From Pseudomonadota bacterium (GTDB taxonomy: Bacteria; Pseudomonadota; Alphaproteobacteria; Rhizobiales; Hyphomicrobiaceae), in NCBI GenBank assembly GCA_018242255.1, contig JAFECH010000366.1, forward strand, positions 1 to 33,903: 33,903 bases of DNA. The letters run 5' to 3'. The notes beneath the pieces were generated by a model. The model did not search any database and had not been told where the DNA came from. It saw only the letters and a program-made list of their open reading frames with translations. Of this stretch, positions 1-9,032 are shown one piece after another. Positions within the stretch are counted from its first letter, which is position 1, and the number at the start of each line of letters is the position of its first letter. Made by a program: the position numbers and the translations under genes.

Positions 1-202
1 CGCTCTCTATCTGGCTGCAGTCTGCGTTCTGCCTGAAATCCTGACGTCCTACGCCGGCATCCCGCTCTACTTCGGCGGCACCTCACTGCTGATCGCCGTC
101 AGCGTCACGATGGACACCGTCGCCCAGGTGCAAAGCCACCTGATCGCTCAGCAGTACGAAGGCCTGATCAAAAAGGCCAAGCTCCGCGGGGCGCGCCGAT
201 GA
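1..202 (+). CDS. secY: Preprotein translocase subunit SecY, C-terminal 66 residues (5' truncated by window edge)
   Basis: SecY is the pore-forming subunit of the SecYEG inner-membrane protein channel. Only the last transmembrane region and the cytosolic tail are present. The reading frame starts at base 2 and shows the family's ending: a hydrophobic stretch followed by [13 protein letters not shown] and [14 protein letters not shown]. The TGA stop overlaps the adk ATG by four bases (ATGA, 199-202), which suggests translational coupling. secY followed directly by adk is the usual order at the end of the spc ribosomal operon. Confidence 0.95.
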   Translation, partial: ALYLAAVCVLPEILTSYAGIPLYFGGTSLLIAVSVTMDTVAQVQSHLIAQQYEGLIKKAKLRGARR

Positions 203-792
203 TCCTGATGCTTCTGGGCCCGCCAGGCGCGGGCAAGGGAACACAGTCGCAGATCATTTCCGAGAAGCTCGGACTGCCTCAGCTCTCCACCGGCGACATG
301 CTCCGCGCCGCCGTTAAGGCCGGGACGCCCGTCGGGCTCAAGGCCAAGAAGATTATGGCCGAGGGCGGCCTCGTCAGCGACGAGATCGTGATCGGCATCA
401 TTGCAGACCGCATTTCCGAACCGGATTGCGCTAAAGGCTTCATTCTAGACGGTTTTCCGCGCACGCTGCCCCAGGCCGACGCGCTGGACGATCTGTTGAA
501 GTCGAAAAAGCGCCATATCGACTGCGTGATCGAGCTGAAGGTCGACGACACCAAGCTTGTCGAGCGCATCGAAACCCGTGCCCGCGAAACGCTCGCGGCG
601 GGCGGCACGGTCCGGGCCGACGACAACGCAGAAGCCCTGAAAACGCGCCTGATCGCCTACTACCGCGAAACGGCGCCGCTCATTGGTTACTATTATGCTC
701 ACAAGCTACTGAAATCGGTCGACGGCATGGCCCCGATCGAGGACGTCAGTGGGCAGATTGGCGCGGTATTGAATCAATTCCAGGATGCTTGA
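199..792 (+). CDS. adk: Adenylate kinase, short-LID form
   Basis: Interconverts ATP + AMP and 2 ADP in the cytoplasm. The P-loop GPPGAGKGT is at residues 7-15, the NMP-binding entry STGDMLRAA at about 30-38 and the signature FILDGFPRT at 81-89. The LID region (about 120-150) is short and lacks the zinc-binding cysteines of the long form, which fits the 197-residue length and other alphaproteobacterial enzymes. The start overlaps the secY stop (ATGA), so it is probably translated by coupling to secY. Confidence 0.97.
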   Translation: MILMLLGPPGAGKGTQSQIISEKLGLPQLSTGDMLRAAVKAGTPVGLKAKKIMAEGGLVSDEIVIGIIADRISEPDCAKGFILDGFPRTLPQADALDDLLKSKKRHIDCVIELKVDDTKLVERIETRARETLAAGGTVRADDNAEALKTRLIAYYRETAPLIGYYYAHKLLKSVDGMAPIEDVSGQIGAVLNQFQDA

Positions 793-810
793 CAAAGAGA
801 AAAGCACGCA

Positions 811-839
811 TTGACGGAAGGGAAGACCCGAGGTAGAAC
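811..839 (+). promoter_or_regulatory. Candidate promoter for rpsM-rpsK-rpoA-rplQ
   Basis: TTGACG at 811-816 and TAGAAC at 834-839 are separated by 17 bp, which fits a sigma-70 type promoter for this lineage. Transcription would begin near 846 and leave an rpsM leader of about 135 nt. The 189-bp gap between adk and rpsM is wide for this operon and gives room for an internal promoter. This is pattern-based only; the -10 match is modest. Confidence 0.35.
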
Positions 840-981
840 ACGCAACTTTCTTCTAGGGCTCAACTTGATCCGACCTGGGCTTGAACCCCCGGTTCTGCGG
901 TCGTTGCGCCTTTTGGCACTTGAGAAATATCGAAAACGGCATCGTTAAGTCGACACGAGATTTATAGGCAGGAGACTAGAA

Positions 982-1359
982 GTGGCCCGCATCGCAGGCG
1001 TCAACATTCCGACAGGCAAGCGCGTTGAAATTGCGCTGCGCTATATTCATGGCATCGGCCCGAAATTCTCGAAAGAGATTTGCGAGAAGTGCAGCATTCC
1101 GGCAGACCGCCGGGTCAGTCAGCTGACCGACGCGGAAGTCCTGCAGATCCGTGAAACCATCGACCGCGATTACACGGTCGAAGGCGATCTCCGTCGCGAA
1201 GTCCAGACCAACATCAAGCGCCTGATGGACCTCGGTTGCTACCGTGGTCTTCGTCACCGCAAAGGTCTCCCTGTTCGCGGTCAGCGCACGCATACGAACG
1301 CTCGCACCCGTAAGGGCAAGGCCGTTCCGATCGCCGGTAAGAAGAAGGCGACGAGGTAG
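982..1359 (+). CDS. rpsM: 30S ribosomal protein S13
   Basis: Component of the 30S head, at the intersubunit bridge near the P-site tRNA. The protein begins [20 protein letters not shown] and contains GIGPKFS, the helix-turn-helix region and the basic [14 protein letters not shown] motif, all diagnostic of S13; 125 residues is close to the family norm. The start codon is GTG, preceded by an AGGAG-type ribosome binding site at about 970-974. First gene of the rpsM-rpsK-rpoA-rplQ block. Confidence 0.97.
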   Translation: MARIAGVNIPTGKRVEIALRYIHGIGPKFSKEICEKCSIPADRRVSQLTDAEVLQIRETIDRDYTVEGDLRREVQTNIKRLMDLGCYRGLRHRKGLPVRGQRTHTNARTRKGKAVPIAGKKKATR

Positions 1360-1379
1360 TTCGTCACCTGCAGATTTAT

Positions 1380-1412
1380 GCGCGCCGATCTCGGTTTTGG
1401 GCTTCGGCGCGC
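1380..1412 (+). other. GC-rich hairpin in the rpsM-rpsK spacer
   Basis: GCGCGCCGA (1380-1388) and TCGGCGCGC (1404-1412) form a perfect 9-bp stem with a 15-nt loop, 20 nt after the rpsM stop. A five-T run begins six bases after the stem (1419-1423), so it could be a weak attenuator. It could equally be a 3'-end stabilising stem after mRNA processing. The sequence alone does not separate these. Confidence 0.55.
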
Positions 1413-1458
1413 GCAACGTTTTTAGCCTCCTTGAGCGAGGCATGGAGCAACGACGGTA

Positions 1459-1857
1459 ATGGCCAAGGAAGCAGCCGCGCGCGGCAAAGTTAAAAAGCGC
1501 GAGAAGAAGAACATCACGTCGGGCGTCGCGCACGTCAACGCGTCGTTCAACAACACGATGATCACGATCACCGATGCGCAGGGCAACACGATCGCCTGGT
1601 CTTCTTCGGGCACGAAGGGCTTCAAGGGCTCGCGCAAGTCGACGCCGTATGCCGCTCAGATCGCCGCCGAAGATGCAGGCAAGAAGGCCCAAGAGCACGG
1701 CATGAAGGTGCTCGAAGTCGAAGTCTGCGGTCCGGGCTCTGGTCGTGAATCGGCGCTACGCGCCCTCCAGGCTGTCGGCTTCCAGATCACCTCGATCCGC
1801 GACGTCACGCCGATCCCGCACAACGGCTGCCGCCCGCGCAAGCGTCGCCGCGTCTAA
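1459..1857 (+). CDS. rpsK: 30S ribosomal protein S11
   Basis: 30S platform protein that contacts 16S rRNA and mRNA near the E site. S11 hallmarks are visible: [34 protein letters not shown], the [16 protein letters not shown] segment and the C-terminal [18 protein letters not shown]. The 132-residue length matches bacterial S11. The Shine-Dalgarno sequence is weak: GGAG lies about 13 nt upstream of the ATG. Confidence 0.97.
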   Translation: MAKEAAARGKVKKREKKNITSGVAHVNASFNNTMITITDAQGNTIAWSSSGTKGFKGSRKSTPYAAQIAAEDAGKKAQEHGMKVLEVEVCGPGSGRESALRALQAVGFQITSIRDVTPIPHNGCRPRKRRRV

Positions 1858-1872
1858 GAATTTCCCGCTGGA

Positions 1873-1890
1873 GCGCCGCTCGTTCGGCGC
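1873..1890 (+). other. Short hairpin in the rpsK-rpoA spacer
   Basis: GCGCCG (1873-1878), a six-base loop and CGGCGC (1885-1890) form a perfect stem 15 nt after the rpsK stop. No T-run follows, so it is not a standard terminator. It matches the pattern of hairpins in the neighbouring spacers. Confidence 0.45.
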
Positions 1891-1960
1891 ACGGCGCATC
1901 ACCGCCTAAGAGATTCCGCGGCCCGCTCCCCCGTCCGCGCAAAACTAGACGAGGTATCTC

Positions 1961-2983
1961 GTGAACGTTCTCCAGAAGAACTGGCAAGACCTGATCAAGC
2001 CGTCGAAGCTTGAAATTCAGACCGGCCGCGATCGTTCGCGCATCGCGACCGTCGTCGCCGAGCCGCTTGAGCGTGGCTTCGGCATGACGCTCGGCAACGC
2101 GCTTCGCCGCGTGCTGCTTTCGTCGCTTCAGGGCGCCGCCATCAAGACCGTGCAGATCGACGGCGTGCTGCATGAGTTCTCTTCGGTTCCCGGCGTCCGC
2201 GAAGACGTGACGAACATCATCTTGAACATCAAAGAAATTGCGCTCCGCATCCACTCGGAAGGCGTGAAGCGCATGGTGCTCAAGAAGGAAGGTGCCGGCC
2301 CCGTCACCGCAGGCGACATCGAAATGTCGTCCGAAGTCGAAGTTCTGAACCCCGACCACGTGATCTGCCACCTCGACCAGGGCGCCGCGATCCGCATGGA
2401 GTTCACGGCCGATATCGGTAAGGGCTACGTCGCCTCCGACCGCAACCGTCCGGAAGATGCGCCGATCGGCCTGATCCCGGTCGACAGCCTCTACTCGCCG
2501 GTCAAGAAGGTGTCCTACAAGGTTGAGAACACCCGCGAAGGCCAGATCCTCGACTACGATAAGTTGACGATGGTCGTCGAAACCGACGGCTCGGTCCGCC
2601 CGGAAGATGCCGTCGCGCTCGCCGCCCGCATCCTGCAGGACCAGCTCGCAGTCTTCATCAACTTCGAAGAGCCCAAAAAGGCCCAGGAAGAGCAGCGCCA
2701 TCCGGAGCTCGCCTTCAACGCAGCGCTTCTCAAGAAGGTCGACGAGCTCGAGCTTTCTGTCCGCTCTGCGAACTGCCTGAAGAACGACAACATCGTCTAC
2801 ATCGGCGACCTGATCCAGAAGACGGAAGCCGAGATGCTGCGCACGCCGAACTTCGGCCGCAAGTCGCTCAACGAGATCAAGGAAGTCCTCGCCACGATGG
2901 GTCTCCATCTCGGCATGGAAGTTCCGAACTGGCCGCCGGACAACATCGACGAGCTGGCGAAGCGTTTCGAAGACCAGTACTAA
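1961..2983 (+). CDS. rpoA: DNA-directed RNA polymerase alpha subunit
   Basis: Scaffold for RNA polymerase assembly, with a C-terminal domain that binds UP elements and activators. The N-terminal assembly domain shows [20 protein letters not shown] (about residues 29-48), ending near residue 230. The C-terminal domain from about 255 has [19 protein letters not shown] and [16 protein letters not shown]. The 340-residue length is normal. It starts with GTG behind a GAGGT ribosome binding site. The adjacency rpsK-rpoA-rplQ is conserved across bacteria. Confidence 0.98.
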   Translation: MNVLQKNWQDLIKPSKLEIQTGRDRSRIATVVAEPLERGFGMTLGNALRRVLLSSLQGAAIKTVQIDGVLHEFSSVPGVREDVTNIILNIKEIALRIHSEGVKRMVLKKEGAGPVTAGDIEMSSEVEVLNPDHVICHLDQGAAIRMEFTADIGKGYVASDRNRPEDAPIGLIPVDSLYSPVKKVSYKVENTREGQILDYDKLTMVVETDGSVRPEDAVALAARILQDQLAVFINFEEPKKAQEEQRHPELAFNAALLKKVDELELSVRSANCLKNDNIVYIGDLIQKTEAEMLRTPNFGRKSLNEIKEVLATMGLHLGMEVPNWPPDNIDELAKRFEDQY

Positions 2984-2990
2984 GAATTCA

Positions 2991-3017
2991 GGCTGGCCTG
3001 CGTTTCGTGGGCCAGCC
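2991..3017 (+). other. GC-rich hairpin in the rpoA-rplQ spacer
   Basis: GGCTGGCC (2991-2998) and GGCCAGCC (3010-3017) form a perfect 8-bp stem with an 11-nt loop, starting seven bases after the rpoA stop. No T-run follows, so transcription probably continues into rplQ. It may stabilise or mark the processed 3' end of rpoA. Confidence 0.5.
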
Positions 3018-3142
3018 GAATATCCGGATAGCTCCAAGAGCACCGGATTCGATGAGCGAAGGTGAGGCCACAGAAACTCCCGCGCTCAGACCGGACGGCA
3101 ATTCGCTGACGGTTCATTCCACAATGTAAGGATGAAGATACG

Positions 3143-3568
3143 ATGCGACACAAGAAACTCGGCCGCCGTTTTGGCCGCCACGTTGGTCACCGCCAGGCAA
3201 TGTTCTCGAACATGGCGGCTGCACTCATCAAGCACGAACAGATCATCACTACGCTGCCGAAGGCGAAAGACCTGAAGCGTGTCGTCGACAAGTACATCAC
3301 GCTCGCAAAGCGCGGTGACTTGAACTCGCGCCGCCTCGCGATTGCGCGTCTTCGCGACGAAGACATGGTCAAGAAGCTCTTCGACATCCTCGGACCGCGC
3401 TACAAGGACCGCAACGGCGGCTATACGCGCGTGCTGAAGGCCGGCTTCCGTTATGGCGATAACTCGCCCCGCGCCGTCATCGAACTCGTCGATCGCGACG
3501 AGAGCGTGAAGGGCGCCGAGGACAAAGCTCGCCACGAAGCGATGCTCGCCGAGCAGGCTCAGAGCTAA
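3143..3568 (+). CDS. rplQ: 50S ribosomal protein L17
   Basis: 50S protein near the polypeptide exit tunnel. The start [20 protein letters not shown] and the segment [20 protein letters not shown] are diagnostic, and the core ends [17 protein letters not shown]. The length of 141 fits alphaproteobacterial L17, which has a short C-terminal extension. An AAGGA-type site precedes the ATG. Last gene of the operon, followed by a clear terminator at 3608-3630. Confidence 0.97.
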   Translation: MRHKKLGRRFGRHVGHRQAMFSNMAAALIKHEQIITTLPKAKDLKRVVDKYITLAKRGDLNSRRLAIARLRDEDMVKKLFDILGPRYKDRNGGYTRVLKAGFRYGDNSPRAVIELVDRDESVKGAEDKARHEAMLAEQAQS

Positions 3569-3607
3569 CCAAGCCTCACGACGCGTTCACAATAGAGCTG
3601 ATGACTG

Positions 3608-3630
3608 GCGGCGCTCTCGGGCGCCGCTTT
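3608..3630 (+). terminator. Rho-independent terminator of the rplQ operon
   Basis: GCGGCGC (3608-3614), a six-base loop and GCGCCGC (3621-3627) form a perfect 7-bp GC stem followed by TTT. It lies 39 bp past the rplQ stop. The T-run is short, so efficiency may be moderate. Confidence 0.7.
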
Positions 3631-3756
3631 GCATTTGCGCTGGTTATCCACACACTTTCGGAGCCAGAAGGTTCCTTATTGCCGGCCACCTCTTGAGGGC
3701 GGACCGGCGCCGCTGCCATGTGCTTGTAGGCGCAGTTGGAAAGCGGACGGGGAACG

Positions 3757-4989
3757 GTGAACATCTACGTTGTTTGGGCAGCGCCGCTGCTGATGGCCGG
3801 GATCGCCTGTCTCGCTGCCTCGCCGCTTTTTGCTGCCGCTGACGCTTCCGACGAGCGCTCGAGCAGCGCGCCGCGCTTCTCGAATCTCGACGGCCTGCGA
3901 GGCTATCTCGCCTTGTCGGTGGCGCTGCACCACGGCGTGATCACATACCATTACCTGACGACGGGGGCCTGGGTCGCGCCGCCATCGGGCTTTTACAATC
4001 AGCTCGGCCAAGCGAGCGTCGGCCTCTTTTTCATCATCACCGGCTTTCTGTTCTGGGGAAAGATCCTCCGCTCCGGCGGCAGGCTCGACTTTCCAGAGTT
4101 GCTCGTCGGCAGAGCGTTTCGGATCGGGCCGGTTTTCTTGACCCTCATCATCACCCTCATGGCGTTCGCGATCGTTTCGCAAGGCTTCGCTGTCGTTGTT
4201 CCGGCCAAGGTGCTGATGCTCGAACTGCTGCAAAATTTGTCGCTCGGAATCCTTCCCGTATCGGGTTTCAACGGCGTCGATCTCCCGCACCAACTGGCCG
4301 GCGTGACCTGGACGCTCGTCTACGAATGGGAGTTCTATCTGTTTCTCCCGGCGGTCGCGTGTCTCGCTTGGCGGCGCGACGTGACGATGCCGGCAATCGC
4401 CGGCTTGCTGGTGGCCGCGATCGTCATTGCCGCGCTGACGAGGGCCAGCGGCTTCATCATCATGGCCCAATTCCTGACCGGCATGTTTTGCGCAACGCTC
4501 TCTCATCGCGAGCTGAAACCAAAACTTCAGCCGTGGCTGTTATCCGCGCTCGCCGCAGCCTGCCTGGTGATCGCGTACGGGCATTATCCCGATACGCTGA
4601 GAAAGCCCTGGGCGACGGCCTTCTTGGGGCTGGCTTTTTATTTCGTCATCAGTGGCGCCGACCTTTTCGGCCTGCTGCGCCTCAGGGCTTCGCATCGTCT
4701 CGGCGCCATCAGTTATGACTTGTATCTGTGCCACGGTGCCGTCCTAGCCGCAGTATTCGCCATTCCGGCTCTGCGCGATGCAGCGCTGACGTCCCGGCTC
4801 ACCTATTGGGTCGTCCTTGCCTCGATTGTGACGGTTGCGGTGATGCTCGCGCTGGCTTTGCATGTCTGGATCGAACGGCCGGGGATGGCGCTCGGACGCC
4901 GAGTCATTGCAAGGCTGCGTACGCCGCAGATCGCGCGAACGGCTCCTGAAATCAACGGGCTGCGATCCGGGCCGGTCGCGGCCGAATAA
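3757..4989 (+). CDS. Acyltransferase 3 (OafA/YrhL) family membrane protein
   Basis: Integral membrane O-acyltransferase; members transfer acetyl or other acyl groups to cell-surface sugars, peptidoglycan or secreted metabolites. The family signature NLDGLRGYLALSVALHH sits just after the first hydrophobic segment. About ten transmembrane helices follow, including SVGLFFIITGFLFWGKIL and a WTLVYEWEFYLFLP segment typical of the family. Start choice: GTG at 3757 behind GGGGAA gives 410 residues; an in-frame TTG at 3736 would add seven. It stands alone between two terminators, so the substrate cannot be read from context. Confidence 0.85.
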   Translation: MNIYVVWAAPLLMAGIACLAASPLFAAADASDERSSSAPRFSNLDGLRGYLALSVALHHGVITYHYLTTGAWVAPPSGFYNQLGQASVGLFFIITGFLFWGKILRSGGRLDFPELLVGRAFRIGPVFLTLIITLMAFAIVSQGFAVVVPAKVLMLELLQNLSLGILPVSGFNGVDLPHQLAGVTWTLVYEWEFYLFLPAVACLAWRRDVTMPAIAGLLVAAIVIAALTRASGFIIMAQFLTGMFCATLSHRELKPKLQPWLLSALAAACLVIAYGHYPDTLRKPWATAFLGLAFYFVISGADLFGLLRLRASHRLGAISYDLYLCHGAVLAAVFAIPALRDAALTSRLTYWVVLASIVTVAVMLALALHVWIERPGMALGRRVIARLRTPQIARTAPEINGLRSGPVAAE

Positions 4990-4996
4990 GCAAACA

Positions 4997-5030
4997 AAAA
5001 CCCCGGCGCTGAGAGCTGCGCCGGGGTTTT
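4997..5030 (+). terminator. Strong bidirectional intrinsic terminator
   Basis: CCCCGGCGC (5001-5009), an eight-base loop and GCGCCGGGG (5018-5026) form a perfect stem, flanked by AAAA on the left and TTTT on the right, eight bases after the acyltransferase stop. The A/T flanks let it work on either strand. Confidence 0.9.
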
Positions 5031-5291
5031 GCTTTGAGGGCGATGCGATGTGTGAGCGTCGCAGGAGCGGGATTGTATCCTGCAGGCTCGGAACATCGAG
5101 AAATTGCGATGCCCTCTCCAGCTCTTTCGCCGAGGTTGTCGCGCATCTGAGTAACAGGTGTATGACGCCCGAAGGCCCTTCAGGTGCCGATTTATCGTCG
5201 ATCTGCCGTTGCCATCGGGAGGGTTTCTGCGACTATCGCCGCTCTTCGGTGCGCGGGTCGCGTACCGCTCTTCGAACTGTTGGTGCGCTGT
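5031..5291. other. Intergenic stretch with no recognised feature
   Basis: Between the terminator and the reductase start I see no convincing gene, RNA or repeat. The reductase frame is open upstream to 5184, but that extension has no family resemblance and starts before the Rossmann fold. Confidence 0.5.
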
Positions 5292-6320
5292 ATGTCTTCG
5301 GATTCTCAAGTGGTTGTGACCGGCGCGACCGGATTTATCGCCAAGTACACGATCGCCGAATTCCTGCGTCGCGGACACAGTGTGCGCGGCACGTTGAGAG
5401 ACATGGCCAAGGCAGATGGCGTCCGCGCGGCGGTGACTCGCCTCGGCGCCGATGCTTCAAAGCTGTCGTTTGCCGTTGCCGATCTCAACAGCGATGCCGG
5501 CTGGGAGGACGCCATCACCGGCGCGACCGCCGTCGTTCACACCGCTTCCCCGTTTCCGATTTCGCAGCCGGACGATCCCGATGACGTTATCGCCCCAGCC
5601 CGAGACGGCACGCTTCGCGTTCTCCGCGCCGCGACGAAAGCCGCCGTTGCCCGCGTGGTGCTGACGTCATCGACGGTTGCAATCTTCTACCCCAGCGATG
5701 TTTCCGCAGGACACATCTATTCCGAGCAGGATTTCAGCGACGAGATGCGCCCCGATCTGACGCCCTACGTCAAATCGAAAACCATCGCCGAAAAAGCCGC
5801 TTGGGACTTCATCGAGTCCGCGCCAGGCGCACCCGAGTTGGTCGCGATCAACCCGAGTTTTGTCCAGGGCCCAGCCGTCGATGCTGATCTTTCAACGTCG
5901 CACGATCTTTATCGCATCATGGCGAAGGGCACCTATCCGGCGGCTCCGAGCATAAGCTTTCCCGTGACGGACGTGCGCGATGTCGCCGCAGCGCACGCTG
6001 AGGCAGCCGTACGGCCCGGCGTCGGCGGTAACCGCTATTTGGTCGGTGAGGGGCGCTTGAGCCTTTACGAGCTTGGCCGGATCATGGCGCGCGAACTGCC
6101 GGATCTCGCGTCCAAGGTGCCGAAATTCGAGCTCCCCGACTTTGCCGTGCGGATAGCCGCCAGATTCGACAGGAAGTTGCGGACCGTTTTGCCCGAGCTC
6201 GGCGAGAAGAAGGCCTACAGCAACGCTAAAGTGAAAGCCGAGCTGGGTCTGAAGCTCCGTGGCGCAGATGACGCCGTAACCGCCGCAGTCCGATCATTAC
6301 GAGACCTTAGGTTGATCTGA
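5292..6320 (+). CDS. NAD(P)-dependent epimerase/reductase, extended SDR (dihydroflavonol-4-reductase-like)
   Basis: Cytoplasmic NAD(P)-dependent oxidoreductase of the extended SDR superfamily. The Rossmann dinucleotide motif VVVTGATGFI is at residues 7-16, the active-site serine region VVLTSSTVA at about 122-130 and the catalytic Y159-x3-K163 in YVKSK. The C-terminal substrate domain includes VTDVRDVAAAHAEA. This matches aldehyde or flavonoid reductase-like SDRs of about 340 residues. The ATG at 5292 places the glycine-rich motif at the normal distance; the longer frame from 5184 adds 36 unlikely residues. The substrate is unknown. Confidence 0.85.
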   Translation: MSSDSQVVVTGATGFIAKYTIAEFLRRGHSVRGTLRDMAKADGVRAAVTRLGADASKLSFAVADLNSDAGWEDAITGATAVVHTASPFPISQPDDPDDVIAPARDGTLRVLRAATKAAVARVVLTSSTVAIFYPSDVSAGHIYSEQDFSDEMRPDLTPYVKSKTIAEKAAWDFIESAPGAPELVAINPSFVQGPAVDADLSTSHDLYRIMAKGTYPAAPSISFPVTDVRDVAAAHAEAAVRPGVGGNRYLVGEGRLSLYELGRIMARELPDLASKVPKFELPDFAVRIAARFDRKLRTVLPELGEKKAYSNAKVKAELGLKLRGADDAVTAAVRSLRDLRLI

Positions 6321-6422
6321 CCGCACCCCAGACCGTATCTCTCGCACCGGATTCGTCTCGCCAGAGGCGGTCGCGCGTCAACTGTGGGCGGCATCGCAAA
6401 ACCCATCTCGAAGAGCTGATCG

Positions 6423-7856
<1,434 letters not shown>

Positions 7857-7880
7857 GTTTTGACGGGGGCCTAGCAACAG

Positions 7881-8010
7881 GCGCTCCGCGCGCGGGCCGC
7901 CAAGCGTGGTCGTTCTCCATCGTCATGGCGGCGAAAGTCGGCGCCCAGCCAAGCTTCAGCGTAACCAGTGTTGATCTATGACTGGATCCCGGCCTCCGCC
8001 GGGATGAGCG
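7881..8010 (+). repeat. Composite intergenic repeat, copy 1 (left of bactofilin)
   Basis: About 130 bp that aligns end to end with the reverse complement of 8799-8928. Shared blocks in order: a GC-rich block with GCCGCCAAGCGTGGTC, a block with CGTCATG and GTCGGC, and a palindromic block ACTGGATCCCGGCCT...GCCGGGATGA. Differences are scattered substitutions plus small indels in the middle. Compared with copy 2, the distal arm of the GC-rich hairpin is missing here. Confidence 0.85.
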
Positions 8011-8116
8011 TTAACCCTGATCGCCGCGCAGCTGTCGAGAAGCTGACAAAATCATGGCCGAGGTTACGCCTCGCGGCCTGCACGGTCGCGCCCTGTAGGC
8101 GTAACGGAGTAAGCCG

Positions 8117-8770
8117 ATGTCCGATAACCGTGGCGTGCTGATCATCGGCGAGGACGCCGTTCTGAAGGGCGAGGTCACAAGCGGCCAGCGCGTCGAAATT
8201 TGGGGCTACGTCGAAGGCGGCGTCACGGCATCGGACGTCATCGTGCAGGAGGGCGGCAAGCTCTTCGGCAACGTCAATTCCGATACCGCCGAAATACGCG
8301 GCACCATCCAGGGCGACGTCCGTGTGCAACAGCTCATTCAGATCAAGAGCACAGGCCACGCGGCGGGCAAGATCAAATACGGCCGCCTATCGATGGAAGA
8401 GGGCGGCGAACTCACAGCTCACGTCCGCAATATTCCGCCCACGCTCGGGGGCGATCTCGACTTGACCGTCACAAAAGGCCGTTCGGTGCGCATCACGACG
8501 GCTGACCTCAACGCTCTCGATCCCGACGACCGGCCCGAAAATCTGACGTTCCACATCTCGAACGCGTCAGGCGGCTCGGTGGTGCTCTCGAACGATCCGG
8601 CGCAAGCCGTGGCGTCGTTCTCGCAGGCCGACCTCGAAAGCGGCATGGTCTATTTCGCGCATGACGGGTCGGATGCCGCGCAAGCCCGCTTCGACGTTGA
8701 AGTCAGCGATATCTCCGGCGCGACCTCCGGCGCCCCTCAGACCGTGAATGTCGCGGTACGGAACGATTAA
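8117..8770 (+). CDS. Bactofilin with C-terminal CSPG/cadherin-like repeat
   Basis: Bactofilins polymerise without nucleotide into cytoskeletal scaffolds that localise cell-wall enzymes. Residues about 8-105 show the bactofilin beta-helix pattern (LIIGEDAVLKGEV, VEIWGYVEGGV, GGKLFGNVNSDTAEIRG, IQGDVRV). After a short linker, residues about 114-215 do not look like bactofilin. The block LTVTKGRSVRITTADLNALD and FSQADLESGMVYFAHDGS matches the repeat known from CSPG/NG2-type adhesins (Cadherin_3-like). There is no signal peptide or transmembrane segment, so the fusion is predicted cytosolic. The gene lies alone between inverted repeats. The bactofilin call is firm; the C-terminal call rests on motif recognition. 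Confidence 0.85.
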   Translation: MSDNRGVLIIGEDAVLKGEVTSGQRVEIWGYVEGGVTASDVIVQEGGKLFGNVNSDTAEIRGTIQGDVRVQQLIQIKSTGHAAGKIKYGRLSMEEGGELTAHVRNIPPTLGGDLDLTVTKGRSVRITTADLNALDPDDRPENLTFHISNASGGSVVLSNDPAQAVASFSQADLESGMVYFAHDGSDAAQARFDVEVSDISGATSGAPQTVNVAVRND

Positions 8771-8798
8771 GCCAAAACCGTCGACCTCCCTCAACGAC

Positions 8799-8940
8799 CG
8801 TCATCCCGGCGCAGGCCGGGATCCAGTCACGCCGCGACAGCCGTTCTGTTGAGGCTTGTCTGGGTGCCGACCTTCGTCGGCATGACGGTGCGGAAAGACC
8901 ACGCTTGGCGGCCGGCGCGCGGAACGCGTGTCGCCAAGCG
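8799..8940 (-). repeat. Composite intergenic repeat, copy 2 (right of bactofilin, inverted)
   Basis: Inverted relative to the copy at 7881-8010. It holds three hairpins: ATCCCGGC/GCCGGGAT (within 8803-8823), GCCGAC/GTCGGC around a four-base loop (8866-8881) and a larger bulged hairpin at 8902-8940. The latter has outer arms CGCTTGGCG and CGCCAAGCG, a left-side GCCG bulge, an inner stem with G-T pairs and a GAA loop. The layout resembles a REP/BIME-type element. Confidence 0.85.
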
Positions 8941-8952
8941 CAACGACAAAGT

Positions 8953-8985
8953 CGGCCGGCGCGCGGAACGCGTGTCGCCAAGCGC
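8953..8985 (+). repeat. Direct repeat of the hairpin core
   Basis: A 33-bp exact duplicate of 8909-8941, 44 bp downstream. It keeps the inner stem, the GAA loop and the right outer arm CGCCAAGCG, but the matching left outer arm is absent, so only the inner hairpin can form. Same family as the repeats at 21100-21217. Confidence 0.85.
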
Positions 8986-9014
8986 CAAAAGAGCCTTTGG
9001 ACGCCGGCCGCGCG

Positions 9015-9028
9015 GCCTTATATAAGGC
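9015..9028 (+). promoter_or_regulatory. Perfect 14-bp palindrome over the rarA ribosome binding site
   Basis: GCCTTATATAAGGC is perfectly self-complementary and ends four bases before the rarA ATG. It includes the only AAGG-like ribosome binding site (9024-9027). The internal TATATA (9019-9024) could also be a -10 box, with a weak TTTGGA 17 bp upstream. It could be an operator, a promoter element or an RNA stem limiting initiation. Confidence 0.4.
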
Positions 9029-9032
9029 GCGC

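Noticed and set aside
793-981. Riboswitch or ribosomal-protein leader structure upstream of rpsM
   Set aside because: No known leader motif could be recognised by eye; only a candidate promoter is supported.
1805-3043. Long open frame (412 codons) on the minus strand
   Set aside because: It is antisense to rpoA and reflects GC-rich codon bias; the rpoA product is unmistakable and the antisense protein has no recognisable domain.
4862-5584. Open frame spanning the acyltransferase end and the reductase start
   Set aside because: It runs through a strong bidirectional terminator and overlaps two recognised genes in other frames.
8928-9032. Upstream extension of rarA
   Set aside because: The added 35 residues are translated repeat DNA; the ATG at 9033 gives the standard RarA length and start.
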